Source: Siphonodentalium dalli | Lineage: Eukaryota; Mollusca; Scaphopoda; Gadilida; Siphonodentaliidae | NCBI GenBank assembly: GCA_032622095.1 | Contig: CP136062.1 | Coordinates: 223,584,578-223,648,577, forward strand | Reading direction: 5' to 3' | DNA: 64,000 nucleotides | Shown here: one piece after another, positions 1 through 11,794 of the stretch | Layout: every line of letters starts with the position of its first letter | Position numbering within the stretch: position 1 is the stretch's first letter | Notes under the pieces: generated by a model | Databases searched by the model: none | What the model saw: only the letters and a program-made list of their open reading frames with translations | Told to the model about the DNA's origin: nothing | Translations under genes and position numbers: made by a program

Positions 1-19
1 TCCAGCTAGTTTTCATTCC

Positions 20-247
20 AAACTCATTAACACTACCTTCTAAACTCATTAACACTACCTTCTAAACTCATTAACACTACCTTCCCCCATAGAGTTTAAC
101 ACTACCTTCCCCCATAGAGTTTAACACTACCTTCCCCCATAGAGTTTAACACTACCTTCCCCCATAGAGTTTAACACTACCTTCCCCCATAGAGTTTAAC
201 ACTACCTTCCCCCATAGAGTTTAACACTACCTTCCCACATAGAGTTT
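20..247. repeat. 25-bp minisatellite
   Basis: Tandem unit of about 25 bp built on CACTACCTTCCCCCATAGAG. The first copies are shorter variants with CTAAACTCATTA in place of the C-rich part. It is nearly homogeneous, so recently expanded. No coding potential. Confidence 0.93.
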
Positions 248-870
248 CACAAAATTCCATGTCTACTATATATTTTGAGACATACGGAATATATATATCC
301 TTTATAGACTCAAAAACGGCTCGACCGATTGAGCCCAAACTTCCTATCTAAGGGTAAAAAGCCAAGGGAAGTGTCATCGCACTATTCGCAAGCCCGTGCG
401 ACCACTCCTTCACCCTTCAACTCCCACCGTAATGGGGATTGATGGGTTAATCGCGTGATAATTAATGAGCGTTTGTCTATGAGGCGTCGCTATTAATGAG
501 AGTTCATCTACTTTAGTGAAAATATATACGGCATTTGACCGTCTCGGAAACTGGGGATATCGAGACGACATTTCGTACTTAGGGGTTCCAAGGGACGGGG
601 GAGATTTTCGTTGGGTCAGTTTGTCTGCCCGAGGGGACCTTGACCTTGAAACGGGTACCCACAAATGACCTTGGGCGATATCTCGGTAGTCAGCGGTGAC
701 TTCGATGTGAAATTTGTTATGTATGGTCAACTCGGGACGGGAAATATTTTTGTCCAGTTATTTTGTCCACCCAACATGACCTTGACACGGGTACCCGCAA
801 ATGACCGTGGGCGATATTTCGGGCATCAGCAGTGGCAGCGACGTACGGGGTTACCTTGAAAAACAAAAAT
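248..870. other. Unassigned sequence with internal similarity
   Basis: No gene recognised. Segments near 655-700 and 775-830 resemble each other (both contain ACCC-CAAATGACC-TGGGCGATAT), suggesting a degenerate tandem repeat. Open frames of 106 and 64 codons on opposite strands overlap here; neither resembles a known family and I do not call them. Confidence 0.4.
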
Positions 871-919
871 TAATGGATCGACCAAAGCCATGGGACCAAT
901 CTCGCCAGTGGCGGTCTAA

Positions 920-1168
920 TCTGCTAGTTACTATATATAAGATGATCTTTGTAATCTGCTAGTTACTATATATAAGATGATCTTTGTAATCTGCTAGTTA
1001 CTATATATAAGATGATCTTTGGAATCTGCTAGTTACTATATATAAGATGATCTTTGTAATCTGCTAGTTACTATATATAAGATGATCTTTGTAATCTGCT
1101 AGTTACTATATATAATCTGCTAGTTACTATATATAATCTGCTAGTTACTATATATAAGATGATCTTTG
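920..1168. repeat. 35-bp AT-rich minisatellite
   Basis: About six copies of a unit containing CTGCTAGTTACTATATATAA followed by GATGATCTTTGTAAT. The last copies lose the GATGATCTTT part, giving a shorter 21-bp register. Confidence 0.92.
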
Positions 1169-2403
1169 TGTATTATTTTAAATATTTACTCTAACATAAT
1201 AAAACACAAAACAAATTGTTTTCATTAAATAGAATAATATTCATCATGATTCATATAAAACATGACATTAAATTAGCATTATGAATGCAAACTGAGATTT
1301 TGCATGTGGGGGTCTTCGAGGGTAAGCCCGGTCCCAAATTTTTGTGTCAAAAGAATTACAGGCCACCGGGGCTTGCTGATGGGTGTATAAATATCTTGAA
1401 TATCCAGTATCAATAATGGATTCTGCCAGTCAGTTAAAAAGTGTACATCGGAATGGTCTATTATTCATTGAGGGATGTTAAGGGTGATAAAAGCAGATAA
1501 CAGATAAATAAAAGTGCAGAAGGAACCCTATTTATGTTCTTCAGAATCTCATATGACTATATATAGGGACAAGAGGGGAACTCAGAGGATGAGCTTGTTC
1601 ATTGACAACAAACAATGTAGTTCAGATTAAAATGGGCTGTTTATTATTATAAACGTAAACAACCAATAATCAACTTAAACAAAATATATTGTCAAGAAGG
1701 TGGAGGCCAATAACCGCCCTCCCACCTGCTGATATATAACTATGCTCCATAAACATACCTAGCATCAATAACCTAGCTATTGCCTTAGTAATAATGGTAA
1801 CATATATGTAGCCATAATAACAAGTTTTGAATTTCAAGAGACGGATTAGTGTGAGATGAAACATAAATCTCAAGCTGCTAACATAATATTGGGGTGGGAG
1901 GGTGGGAAAATTAATCCTGATAATCAAAGAAATATGGGAATTTTATGTTTGCACAAAACAGTTATTTTTTCTATTCCCAAGTAAAATGGAGTACTAATAG
2001 ACTGCGCATGTCCATACATAAAACATCATGTCGTAAAAGGGGAACCACCCTTTCTAAATTAGGTTCAATTGCTTAGAAAATAAAATTAATTATTTCATAA
2101 TCAAGGTTTTATTGAGGGAAATGTTTAGATAATAAGTTTAAAAAATTACCCCTATGGTCATTTGTTGAACTTATTTTCTGAAAATTTCCTAAGGGATAAT
2201 TACTCTTCAACAGGGACCTGTCCAAAAGATTCAAATTGGGAGAAGTTAATTCCCCTATTTGATTATTAGGGAGCTGTGGACTGTTGTCAGGTAGAAGTCA
2301 CTTCCCCTATTTGATTATTAGGGAGCAGTGGACTGTTGTCAGGGAGAAGTCATATATATAATATCTCAAGTTCAATTATCACCGTTCTATAATTCAATAA
2401 GTA
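1169..2403. other. AT-rich DNA with dispersed repeat fragments
   Basis: No gene seen. 1425-1560 matches 48118-48240 (shared AAAAAGTGTACATCGGAATG). 2115-2215 is an imperfect palindrome around TTAGATAATAAG / CTTATTTTCTGAA, also found at 30090-30145 and 48230-48305. At 2230-2350 a segment of about 80 bp with CCCCTATTTGATTATTAGGG occurs twice in tandem. Confidence 0.55.
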
Positions 2404-2616
2404 CAGTAATGCTCTAATTAATCAACTCCTTAACCACAGCAGAATTATGGGTAACTTTTCAGGATTTAGTCGGAAATATGGCTTGTTGCCATTCATCGGA
2501 AAGCTCTCACCGAGAGCTTTCCGGTGAATGGCAACAAGCCATATTTCCGACTAAATCCTGAAAAGTTACCCATAATTCTGCTGTGGTTAAGGAGTTGATT
2601 AATTAGATCATTACTG
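2404..2616. mobile_element. Foldback MITE, family D (TA target site)
   Basis: An almost perfect 213-bp palindrome beginning CAGTAATGC and ending CATTACTG, flanked by TA on both sides. The arms meet at CTCTCACCGAGAG. TA target sites and CAG ends are typical of Tc1/mariner/pogo-type non-autonomous elements. Further copies lie at 5045, 8209 and 11051, with halves at 4016 and 24876. It has no coding capacity. Confidence 0.85.
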
Positions 2617-2994
2617 TACATGTATATATCCCAATTACAAAACCATTATAGAGAGTAGGAAGTTACTAGGAACTCCATTTTAATCAGTAATAAGGTGGCT
2701 AGTTTGAAGGATTTATGTGTTTCAGATTCCTATACTACGAACTCTAGGATGATTTGATAACACCAATATGATACAAAGTGCATATTCACTAAATATGTTG
2801 CACATCTTAAATGTGTTGAGAAAAGGTCAATAACTGTAAAATAAATAAAAGGCCGCTCGGCCACAGTGTCCCCCCCCGAACCGGTGGCTTCATTTGGAGC
2901 GGAGGCTTTGTAGAAGTATACTATATGGATAAGACACTTGTGCATTGTCTCATTACTGACATGCATAAAAATAACCAAATCTTAAAAAAACTCT
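2617..2994. other. Unassigned intergenic or intronic DNA
   Basis: No recognisable gene or repeat boundary. There is a C-run near 2871. The 82-codon minus-strand frame has no family resemblance. Confidence 0.35.
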
Positions 2995-3640
2995 TCAAGT
3001 CAAAATATAACCTCAAATTGGCACAAAATGAAGAAAATTACAAGAAAAATTGAATTTTCTAAGTCAAAAAGCCCATAACTCTGAGAAAAATCATCGGATC
3101 AAACTCAAATTCGAACTTGACCTGTATCTTGATATGACTGATCCACATAAAAACAGTATTTGCAATTAAAGGATCCAAACTTGAGATATCATCCGGAAAC
3201 CGAAAAACTGAGAAATTTTCTAAGTAAAACAAGTCGAAAGAGGGCCACAACCAGCCACAACTCTCGCAAAAATGGGCTGAGCATACCCATATTCAAACTT
3301 GACCTGTAGATAGGGCTGATAAACTCACATACCAAATTTGGTTCAGACATGATCACACAAACTGAAGTTATCATCCGGAAACCAGAAAATTACAAGATTC
3401 TAAGTAAAAAAAGGGCCATTACTCTCGCAAAAATGGGCGGAGCAAACCCATATCCGAACTTGACCTGTATTTTGGTCTGATAAACTCACCTATGAAATTT
3501 GCTTTTGATCTAATAACCGAAACTAAAGTTATCATCCGGAAACCATTTCCGGACGCACGGACGGACGGCTCGACACACGGACGGACACCGGCTATTTTAA
3601 TAGTCCCCCGAAATTTATTTTTTTTCGGGGGACAAAATCA
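2995..3640. mobile_element. Pearl/HINE-like element: tandem monomers, GGAC tract, tail hairpin
   Basis: Three diverged monomers of about 165 bp, each with a CGAACTTGACCTGTA-like block and TTATCATCCGGAAACC, are followed by CGGACGGACGG tracts and the tail hairpin TCCCCCGAAA / TTTCGGGGGA. Monomers plus a tail hairpin resemble mollusc pearl or Helentron-associated elements; the class assignment is inference. Related monomer sequence continues to about 3990. Confidence 0.6.
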
Positions 3641-4015
3641 TAAAACATTTATATGTCGAAAAATGGCAATAAAACCGCCAAAATGACTCTGACAACTCAA
3701 AAATGCAGGTGCACAGGTTCCCATGCATGCAAACATCTGTGCCAAGTTGAAAACAAATTGACTGGAAAATGACGGAATGCAGACTCGGACAAAAGATGCA
3801 TCCCAGGACTAACTATTCTATGTCGAAAAAGGGCAATAACTCTGCCAAAATAAGTCAAACGGAACTCAAAATTGCAGGTGAGTAGGTTCCCATGCTAGTT
3901 GATATATGTGCCAAGTTTTTAATAACAGAAATAACAGAATACAGGCTCAAACAAAGTTCTGGATGGACGAACAATCACACACATGGACAGATGGAAGTGT
4001 TTCATTACTATAGTC

Positions 4016-4092
4016 CTCCTCCGACTAAATCCTGAAAAGTTACCCATAATTCTGCTGTGGTTAAGTAGTCGATTACTTAGGGCATTACTGTA
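4016..4092. mobile_element. Half copy of foldback MITE family D
   Basis: It matches the right arm of the 2404-2616 element, from CCGACTAAATCCTGAAAAG to GGGCATTACTGTA. The left arm is missing, as expected after deletion of one arm of a hairpin. Confidence 0.75.
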
Positions 4093-4556
4093 TATTACAT
4101 TAAGGGTTAAAACAACCAATGAATAACAGTTGAGGTTTTGTTATTCACGTAATCCGGGAGTGTTCCACAAAGGTCCCTGAGGGACGAGTCGCAGACACTA
4201 GGAGCTCTGTGTGGGGTCATAACAAATATTAAGGTGAATAATCTCCTCCCCAATCAGTTCTTAAGTGTTATCCACGAGACACCGACTGAGGTCGTGGAAT
4301 CATAAATGAGAGTTATAGAGACACAAGCAATTGTTCATCCAACTCCAATATATTGACTCGACCCAATTTTTCATAGGGCATTACGAGAATCATCGGTCAT
4401 TGTACTGGGTCGGAGTGGTAACAAGGACCAGTTGATGTCTTCTATTACTATTATTGCCAAAAGTGCTAGAAGTGATCAATGGAAAGGCATGAAAACTTCC
4501 ATAAAAGGGCACGCTCTAAATTTAGTCAGATGAAACAACTGGATGCATGATAAGCA
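4093..4556. other. Unassigned DNA, no gene seen
   Basis: Unique-looking, moderately AT-rich sequence with no convincing open frame, splice-flanked exon or repeat structure. Confidence 0.35.
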
Positions 4557-4560
4557 TTAA

Positions 4561-4995
4561 CCCTTTACCCAACAAAACGCCCAAATAAAGCTTCAACAGC
4601 CTAAAATATCTTCGGTCTGTCTCAATAACACCATACAAATATGGATATCATTGGAACCGGTTCATTGACCACATTGTGATGGTTACAGTTATGCCCTGTG
4701 CTAATGCATTCTCTTATATATGCGAGTCGACCATAGGTCGCCTCGCATATATAAGAGAATGCATTGGCCTAAAAAAATTCTTTTTACCATTTTTTCTTAC
4801 ATTCTTTAACAATTTTATAATTTTTTCTTACATTTTTTAACAATTTTTATAATATTTTTCTACATTCTTTGACAATTTTATCATTTTTAATATGTGTTAA
4901 GCCAATGCATTCTCTTATATATGCGAGGCGACCTATGGTCGACTCGCATATATAAGAGAATGCATTGGCACAGGGCCGTTCTGTTGGGTAAAGGG
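4561..4995. mobile_element. TTAA-flanked double-hairpin MITE, family A
   Basis: Bounded by TTAA at 4557-4560 and 4996-4999, with inverted ends CCCTTTACCCAACA / TGTTGGGTAAAGGG. TTAA duplication with CCC ends is the piggyBac signature. Inside are two 67-bp palindromes (CCAATGCATTCTCTTATATA plus complement, cores GTCGACCATAGGTCGC and its mirror) separated by an AT-rich spacer, here internally duplicated. No transposase frame. Confidence 0.85.
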
Positions 4996-5044
4996 TTAAG
5001 ATTATGTGGATATCCAAGTAAATTTCCGAATCAAAAGTTATATA

Positions 5045-5245
5045 CAGTAATGCCTGAAGTATAGGACCCTTTAACCCAGCAGAATTATGGGGAATTTTTC
5101 AGAATATAGTCGGAAATATATGGCTTGTTGCCATTCATCGGAGAGCTTTCCGATGAATGGCAGCAAGCCATATTTCTGAATAAATCCTGTAAAATTTCCC
5201 ATAATTCTGCCATGGTTTAATGGTCGATTATTTAGGACATAACTG
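5045..5245. mobile_element. Foldback MITE, family D
   Basis: TA-flanked palindrome with ends CAGTAATGCC / ATAACTG and central GAGAGCTTTCCGATGAATGGC. It is more diverged than the 2404 copy. Confidence 0.8.
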
Positions 5246-5299
5246 TATGAAGCAGTTGTCCAGGAACCAAAGTAGGAAATCATTGAACAGTAAAAACAT

Positions 5300-5850
5300 T
5301 CATACTGTATCACAAGCATCCGCGTTAGACCAAAATTTACTTTTGCCAAATAATTTGCCATATGATAATATTTTTTGCCAAATTATTTTAGAATTTGCCA
5401 ATTGCTATCCCTGCTTGTATCATTTTCTGCAACTTTGAGTCTTATGTTTCGACACTCTGTTGTGGTTAATCATGCAACAATAAGCCAATCACCGAACAAT
5501 AAAATAGTAGAATGGTTGCTTCGTCTGAAGGGCACATCACAAGAGGATTAGCTATGCAAACACCACCACTAAATATGGGTAATCCCTCCACCACATGCTT
5601 TGATACTAATGTTATCAGATTAACAACGTCTTATTATAAACAGAGGCCTTAACTTTTCCTAAACCACTAATATAATTATATTGTAAGAGTTTCCTGAAAT
5701 GAATGGTATTAATTGACCCAATATTTTTCAACTTTCTTGAGGTATTAAAAAGTGACTTGCAAAAACGTTTTGCCAAATGAAAATATTTTTATCAAAATGT
5801 GAATTATGTTTGCCATTAGCAAAACCCTGTGTACCACACATGTAGTATTA
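5300..5850. mobile_element. Decayed hAT-type MITE related to 16573-17098
   Basis: It shares internal blocks with the hAT MITE at 16573, including TTGCCAAATGAAAATATTTT and the segment around AATAAAATAGTAGAATGGTT (opposite orientation). The ends are eroded (AGCAAAACCCTG at the right), so boundaries are approximate. Confidence 0.55.
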
Positions 5851-6392
5851 TCATATTTTGTTGTTCGTAAACCAGGCTATTAAATTAAACTAAGTTCTTG
5901 TTTTTACGGCCTACTCTGAAGATGACTAAAGTCTGTATAATCCCCCGATAATAACTATCTGTCCTGAGACTACATTAAGTGAAGCGTGGGTGTCATAGAT
6001 AACAATGTACATGTTATAAAGTATCATGCACTCTATGGTGATTAAAATCACAGTCTGATTCTGCCCACTAATGAGTTACACCAGTGGGTTATCTCCCTTC
6101 CAGTTGATGCTCTGCCTAATGCAGTCTATTAAAGCGAATACAAATGTACCTGAACCAACGCGAGTTTGCACCGGTGGTGCTGGCATTCTTCCACCGTGAA
6201 AACTCAATCATGGGTAGGCAGGAACCTAAATACTGAAGACCTCTGCAATTCTCTCCTCCGTCAGATCAGTCATTCAAATAAAAGGTCAGCCGACCACAGT
6301 GTCCCCCGAAGTCGATGCCACTTTGTTAAAGAAATTAAAAAAAATGTTGAAATGTTCTAAGTCGAAAGGGTTAATAATTCCAGGGGGAGGAG
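5851..6392. other. Unassigned DNA flanking a hAT insertion
   Basis: No gene recognised. The last bases, 6385-6392, are the left target duplication GGGAGGAG of the following element. Confidence 0.4.
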
Positions 6393-7708
6393 CAGTGTTC
6401 ACGCTGGACCGAAAAAAAGTTTAGCCAAAAGTTTAGCCAAATGAAAATTTTATTAGCCAAATGAAAAAAACTTTAGCCAAATGTTTTTGGCCAAATTAAA
6501 AAAAACTTTGGCCAAATTAAATCATCGTTTTCTGGTCGGTTCACAATTAATGACTAACTCGTAAAATCTAACAGACACAGGTAAAATACACAATAATTTA
6601 AATCATTTTTATGAACTAGAAGTATTTTTATACATATCATTTATTAAAAATGTATTAATCTTTATGTGAAAGAGTGATTGGGGGTGGGGGGGGGGGAGTG
6701 ATTGGGGTGGGGGGAGGTAACCCGGGATTGTCCTTCTTAATGTCATTATTTTTTTGTTTTATATCACAATATCTTTTTTTAAATCATTAAATATTTATCC
6801 TTGCGAAAATATCTAAGTGACATCTGGAAACTAATAACTTAATATTGTTACGCCATTATAAAATTACAATCTGTCATAAAAGCATGCATATTATTTTGTC
6901 CGTATCGGTATTGACGACAAATAGCCACAAAATATCTGTCGTGATTCACATTTGGCTGATTAAGCTATTGTCTTGCACTTGGTGCTCATAAACCTCGACC
7001 GACATAAATACAATGTCATCATAAACATGCATTGTGCGGGAGTCCCGTGAGGGACCAGACAGATAATGGGGGATTAGGGGATTAAATGTAAAATAATAAC
7101 CTTTTGCTGTTTTGTGCAGAATGACGTAATTTTTCTCCAGATTAAAACAGCCTGTTACGAACAAATTGCTTATATACCAGCGTCAATGCACACTTTACAA
7201 AATATTGCTTTCTTCACATTGTCATGATTCAATCACGGTCGGTTTAATGTCCATGCGTCTTTAAATGTCCGTCTTGTGAAAACTAAAGATGATTGCATAT
7301 CACTGTGTGATCGCTTGGTTGATAGAGTTGTCGATCGGGTTTCCCTTTGTACTGTCCGCGATCGGGTTTCCCTTTGTACAGTCGGCAATATATTCCCACT
7401 TTCGATATTTTCGGACTAGATCGTTCACATCACAGAATTGAAAACCCACTTGCCAAAATTTATGTTAGATTTGGAAATAAAAATATGTTTACTGTACACT
7501 AAATGTTAGAGCTTACCTTTTGCTTTTACGAAACGATATTTCATAAGTACGAAATTAATGAAATACTTTTGTCGCCTAACTTCGTCTTGAATGTCGATCT
7601 ATTGAACGCTTTTATGAATTAGCTTTCTGACTCCATGCTTTCAGTCTCCATTTGGGGTAAAAAAAGTTTAGCCATTGGCTAATTTGGCTACCGACAGCGT
7701 GAACACTG
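6393..7708. mobile_element. hAT-type element, 1316 bp, non-autonomous
   Basis: Terminal inverted repeats CAGTGTTCACGCTG / CAGCGTGAACACTG and a perfect 8-bp target duplication GGGAGGAG (6385-6392 and 7709-7716) identify a hAT-superfamily insertion. Subterminal TTTAGCCAAA words occur at both ends. No hAT transposase domain is visible in the open frames (longest inside 72 codons). The perfect duplication suggests it is not very old. A G-run lies near 6685. Confidence 0.88.
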
Positions 7709-7716
7709 GGGAGGAG

Positions 7717-8208
7717 TTGATTACACCATGAAGGTACCCTCATACATAAAATTATAAAAAATGTTGAAACGTCGAAAAGGGTTAATAACTCTAACAAAAA
7801 ATAATTTTTCCGTCATCTATATACATGTTGCACATCTTCAATATATGGGCAACAATATTCTGAAGTTTCAAATCTCTGGGATGAAATCTGTAGGAGGAGA
7901 TGATTACACCATGAAGGTACTCAAAAGTGTGACGGATGGACGAACGGACGGACGGATGGACAGAGCCCGTTTCTATAGTCCCCCTTTTCTTTCAGAACGT
8001 CGGGGGACAATAATGGTTAAAAACAACAGCAGAGGAGCCAGACAACCAAGAATAGTGAAAAATTTACAAACTAAGGGCCATAACTAAGGCCAAAAAATCG
8101 GAATAAACCTGATTTTCACACTAATTCGAGACAGTGTGGCAAACAACTAGTACAACAGAATTTATGAAAAAAAATTGAGAAAATTGAAGAATGAAGGGTG
8201 GTCAATTA
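7717..8208. mobile_element. Pearl/HINE-like element with tail hairpin
   Basis: Continues the sequence interrupted by the hAT element: CGAAAAGGGTTAATAACTC at 7773 resembles CGAAAGGGTTAATAATTC at 6363, as expected of tandem monomers. It then shows GGACGGACGGATGGAC and the tail hairpin TAGTCCCCC / GGGGGACAA near 7975-8010. After about 8010 the sequence is unassigned. Confidence 0.55.
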
Positions 8209-8411
8209 CAGTAATGCCCTAAGTAATCGACTCCTTAACCACAGCAGAATTATGGGTAACTTTTCAGGATTTAGTCGGAAATATGGCTTTTTGCCTTTCA
8301 TCGGAAAGCTCTCGGCAAGAGCTTTCCAATGAATGGCAACAAGCCATATTTATATAAAAGTTACCCATAACTCTGCTGTAGTTAAGGGGTCGATTACTTA
8401 GGGCATTACTG
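8209..8411. mobile_element. Foldback MITE, family D
   Basis: Begins TA-CAGTAATGCC and ends GGGCATTACTG, with arms meeting at CTCTCGGCAAGAG. The right flank lacks the TA, so that edge is damaged. Confidence 0.8.
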
Positions 8412-8791
8412 ACTCAAACAAAATGCAAACAGGGTCATTGGGCAATGTTTTGAAAGCAGTCATGATGACGAACCTCCATGCCAAATATCAGTCAGATCAA
8501 ATAAATCATGGCTGAGATATCTGCGTGGATGGGCAAAAAAAAAATGATTTCCAGATAAACAAAGAATGATAACTCTGGAATGTGAACGCCATTTACCCTT
8601 CTTTTAAAAGAGCTCCATAGACCAGGTCACCTCACTAGTCCAACTGGTACATACATGTTTGCATTTCACCTCACAAGTACATCTTGGGGAGAACAGACGG
8701 ACAAATGAATGAACAAACAGCCAGACACAGTCAATCCAGTATTCCCTTCATTTTCTTTGAAAAGTGGTGGTATAAGAACGTTAAGTTTATC
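8412..8791. mobile_element. Fragment of dispersed element with CAATCCAGTAT tail
   Basis: It carries GATAACTCT monomer words, a GGACAAATGAATGAAC tract and the tail CAGTCAATCCAGTATTCCC. This tail type recurs at 12536, 26200 and 39450. Confidence 0.5.
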
Positions 8792-9033
8792 CCTTTCATG
8801 ACGGGAGCTGAGCTGGTGCAGCTCTAAAGATCCTGTGCCAGTGTATTCTCTTAAATATGTGAGTCTCCCAGCCTCATATATAAGAGAATGCACTGGCTTA
8901 CAAGGTCAATGGAAATATTGTTAGGCCAATGTCTTCTCTTATATATGCAAGGCTCCATATGGGAGACTCACATATAGAAAAGAATTGGCACAGGGTTTTC
9001 ACAAAATTTCAGGAAGCTCCAGTCATGAAAGGG
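8792..9033. mobile_element. Double-hairpin MITE, family B
   Basis: Inverted ends CCCTTTCATGACGGGAGCT and AGCTCCAGTCATGAAAGGG. It contains two copies of the TTCTCTTATATATG palindrome module (cores around CTCCCATATGGGAG). Other copies are flanked by TTAA; here the left flank is TTAT. Confidence 0.8.
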
Positions 9034-9087
9034 ATAATAAGAATACATGGTCATTGAAAAGTGCAAATCATTTCCCCCCTGTGCTGA

Positions 9088-9762
9088 TCTGGGGCCTTTA
9101 TCAGACTAAACGAGGGCCTTTATCATACAAAAATAGGGCCTTTATCATACTAAACTAGGGCCTTTATCATACAAAACTAGGGCCTTTATCATACTAAACT
9201 AGGGTATTTATGATACTAAACTTAAGGGCCTTTATGATACTAAACTGGGGTCTTTATCATACAAAACTAGGGCCTTTATCATACAAAACTAGGGCCTTTA
9301 TCAGACTAAACTAGGGCCTTTATCATACTAAACTAGGGTATTTATGATATTAAACTTAAGGGCCTTTATCATACTAAACTAGGGTCTTTATCACACAAAA
9401 CTAGGGTATTTATTATACTAAACTAAGGCCTTTATCATACTAAACTAGGGCCTTTATCATACAAAACTAGGGCCTTTATCATACAAAACTAGGGCCTTTA
9501 TCAGGCTAAACTAGGGCCTTTATCATACAAAACTAGGGACTTTATCATACTAAACTAGGGCCTTTATGATACTAAACTAGGGCCTTTATCATACTAAACT
9601 AGGGCCTTTATCATACTAACTAAACCAGGGCATTTATCATACTAAACTAGGGCCTTTATCATACAAAACTAGGGCCTTTATCATACTAAACTAGGGCATT
9701 TATCATACTAAACTTAAGGGCCTTTATCATACTAAACTAGGGCCTTTATCATAAAGAAAAAA
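9088..9762. repeat. 22-bp minisatellite, about 30 copies
   Basis: Unit CCTTTATCATACTAAACTAG plus GG. Variant units (CATACAAAAC, GGTATTTATGATAC) are interspersed, and a block with TAAACTTAAGGG recurs three times, indicating higher-order duplication. Confidence 0.93.
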
Positions 9763-9867
9763 TTGGCTTTGGTGTTTGTAATGATCGACGCAACTTAAAA
9801 CACATTCATCTTCGGAGAAACGTATTTTATCAGACTTATCAGTGAAAATATCGCCTTGATAACCTTT

Positions 9868-10190
9868 CAGAAATGTGTTATATCTCAGGTCACCTTGTGT
9901 TATATCTCAGGTCACCTTGTGTTATATCTCAGGTCACCTTGTGTTATATCTCAGGTCACCTTGTGTTATATCTCAGGTCACCTTGTGTTATATCTCAGGT
10001 CACCTTGTGTTATATCTCAGGTCACCTTGTGTTATATCTCAGGTCACCTTGTGTTATATCTCAGGTCACCTTGTGTTATATCTCAGGTCACCTTGTGTTA
10101 TATCTCAGGTCATCTTGTGTTATATCTCAGGTCACCTTGTGTTATATCTCAGGACATCTTGTGTTATATCTCAGGTCATCTTGTACCTAA
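9868..10190. repeat. 22-bp minisatellite open in several frames
   Basis: About 14 near-identical copies of a 22-bp unit containing TATCTCAGGTCACCTTGTG. Because 22 is not a multiple of 3 and the unit lacks in-frame stops, all three forward frames stay open for 105-133 codons. This is a repeat artefact, not a gene. Confidence 0.93.
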
Positions 10191-10598
10191 GGCCTGTCAT
10201 ATTCTAAGATATGCCGAAGGACATGGTAAAAATTTGGACGCAATCGGACATGAGTGATATATTTTTAGACGAGCGAAAATCGTAACAGAGTTACAGACAG
10301 ACAGACACATGCACAAAGAAACACGTGGATTTTATATAGGGAGATTCTGACAATCAATTTGATAATCAGCTGTCCACACCCAAGTTACAAGGTGATTTGT
10401 TCGTCGAACCGAGCCATAGAGAACATCCTCCGGGAATGTCGGGGCATATTAAGTCAGTGCATTAGTTCACAATTACTAACATCATGATGTTATATTATGG
10501 TATCGAAGGGATGCTGTGTGAGATATAAAATGGCTCTCATATTCACGTGAGAATGTCGGCACCTATACTCAAGATTACTATGCATCTCAATTCGGTCT
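10191..10598. other. Unassigned DNA; right part is duplicated inside a MITE
   Basis: No gene. The stretch from about 10490 to the TTAA at 10599 is repeated at 11136-11217 inside the family D element at 11051. Confidence 0.55.
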
Positions 10599-10602
10599 TT
10601 AA

Positions 10603-10994
10603 CCCTTTACCCAACAAACCGGCCAAAACCGGCCAAATAAAGCTTCAACAGCCTAAAATATCTTCGGTCTGTCTCAATAGAACCATACAAATATGGATAT
10701 CATTGGAACCGGCTCCTTGACCACATTGTGATAGTTACAGTTATGCCCTGTGCCAATGCATTCTCTTATATATGCGAGTCGACCATAGGTCGCCTCGCAT
10801 ATATAAGAGAATGCATTGGCCTAAAAAAAATCTTTTTTTAACACTTTTTACCATTTTTTCTTACATTCTTTAACAATTTTATAATTTTTAATGTGTTAAG
10901 CCAATGCATTCTCTTATATATGCGAGGCGACCTATGGTCGACTCGCATATATAAGAGAATGCATTGGCACAGGGCCGTTCTGTTGGGTAAAGGG
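10603..10994. mobile_element. TTAA-flanked double-hairpin MITE, family A
   Basis: TTAA at 10599-10602 and 10995-10998, with ends CCCTTTACCCAACA / TGTTGGGTAAAGGG. Two 67-bp palindromes surround an AT-rich spacer with TTTTTTCTTACATTC. The matching empty site with a single TTAA lies at 11214-11217. Confidence 0.88.
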
Positions 10995-11050
10995 TTAATC
11001 TGAGAGCTTGTCAATGGGCACCATTTTAATGTGGAGGGGAAATTCAATTA

Positions 11051-11274
11051 CAGTAATGCCCTAAATAATCGACTCCTTAACCACAGATGAATTATGGGTA
11101 TCTTTTCAGGATTTAGTCGGAAATATGGCTTGTATATATTATGGTATCGAAGGGATGTGTGAGATATCAAATGTCGGCACCTATACAGATTACTATGCAT
11201 CTCAATTCGGTCTTTAATCTGGGAGCTTGTTAATGGGCACCATTTAATGTGGAGGGGAATTTAGGGCATTACTG
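11051..11274. mobile_element. Family D MITE carrying captured flanking DNA
   Basis: TA-flanked, starts CAGTAATGCCC and ends GGGCATTACTG. After the left arm (to GGAAATATGGCTTG) the right arm is replaced by about 125 bp (11136-11261) matching the adjacent host sequence 10490-10602 joined to 10995-11045, without the family A element. The copy has a few small deletions and substitutions. Confidence 0.8.
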
Positions 11275-11794
11275 TACCACACCACACAATTGTAGTGTGA
11301 AATCCATAGGGAACTCAATAGTTTAAACTGTAGTGACTGTATTCCCAGGCGGGGCCTGTTCCATCAGAAATCATCGTCTTAACAATGTATCGATGTCCGC
11401 ATCGAACATCTGATTGGCTCGGATAATCACTGGAGACAGAAACAATTCAATCTACTTTCTATCAAAATCTATCGATAATTAACACCTTCAGCTGAATCTG
11501 GAATGAAATCGCACAAAATGGAAAACTGATTCTAGTTAGACTGGGGTGTTATTTATCATGATTCTAGATAGACTGGGGTGTTATTTAACATGATTCTAGT
11601 TAGACTGGGGTGTTATTTATCATGAAATCAAGGGACTGTTTATAAATGAGTGATGAGTGAATGCGATGCTGAATGCAGGGGGTGGAAATAATATAAAAAT
11701 ATTGTACATGAATTTAACCAGATTTTTTAAAACAAAAATGTTTTATTCACATCTATAAAAATAAAATTAGGTATTTCTTTCTATAAACGTTCAA
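11275..11794. other. Unassigned DNA with a short tandem repeat
   Basis: No gene. At 11531-11622 a unit of about 32 bp (GATTCTAG-TAGACTGGGGTG) occurs three times. Confidence 0.5.

Noticed and set aside
9856-10257. Three overlapping plus-strand frames of 105-133 codons
   Set aside because: All are translations of one 22-bp repeat in its three frames; no codon bias, no start context and no family match.
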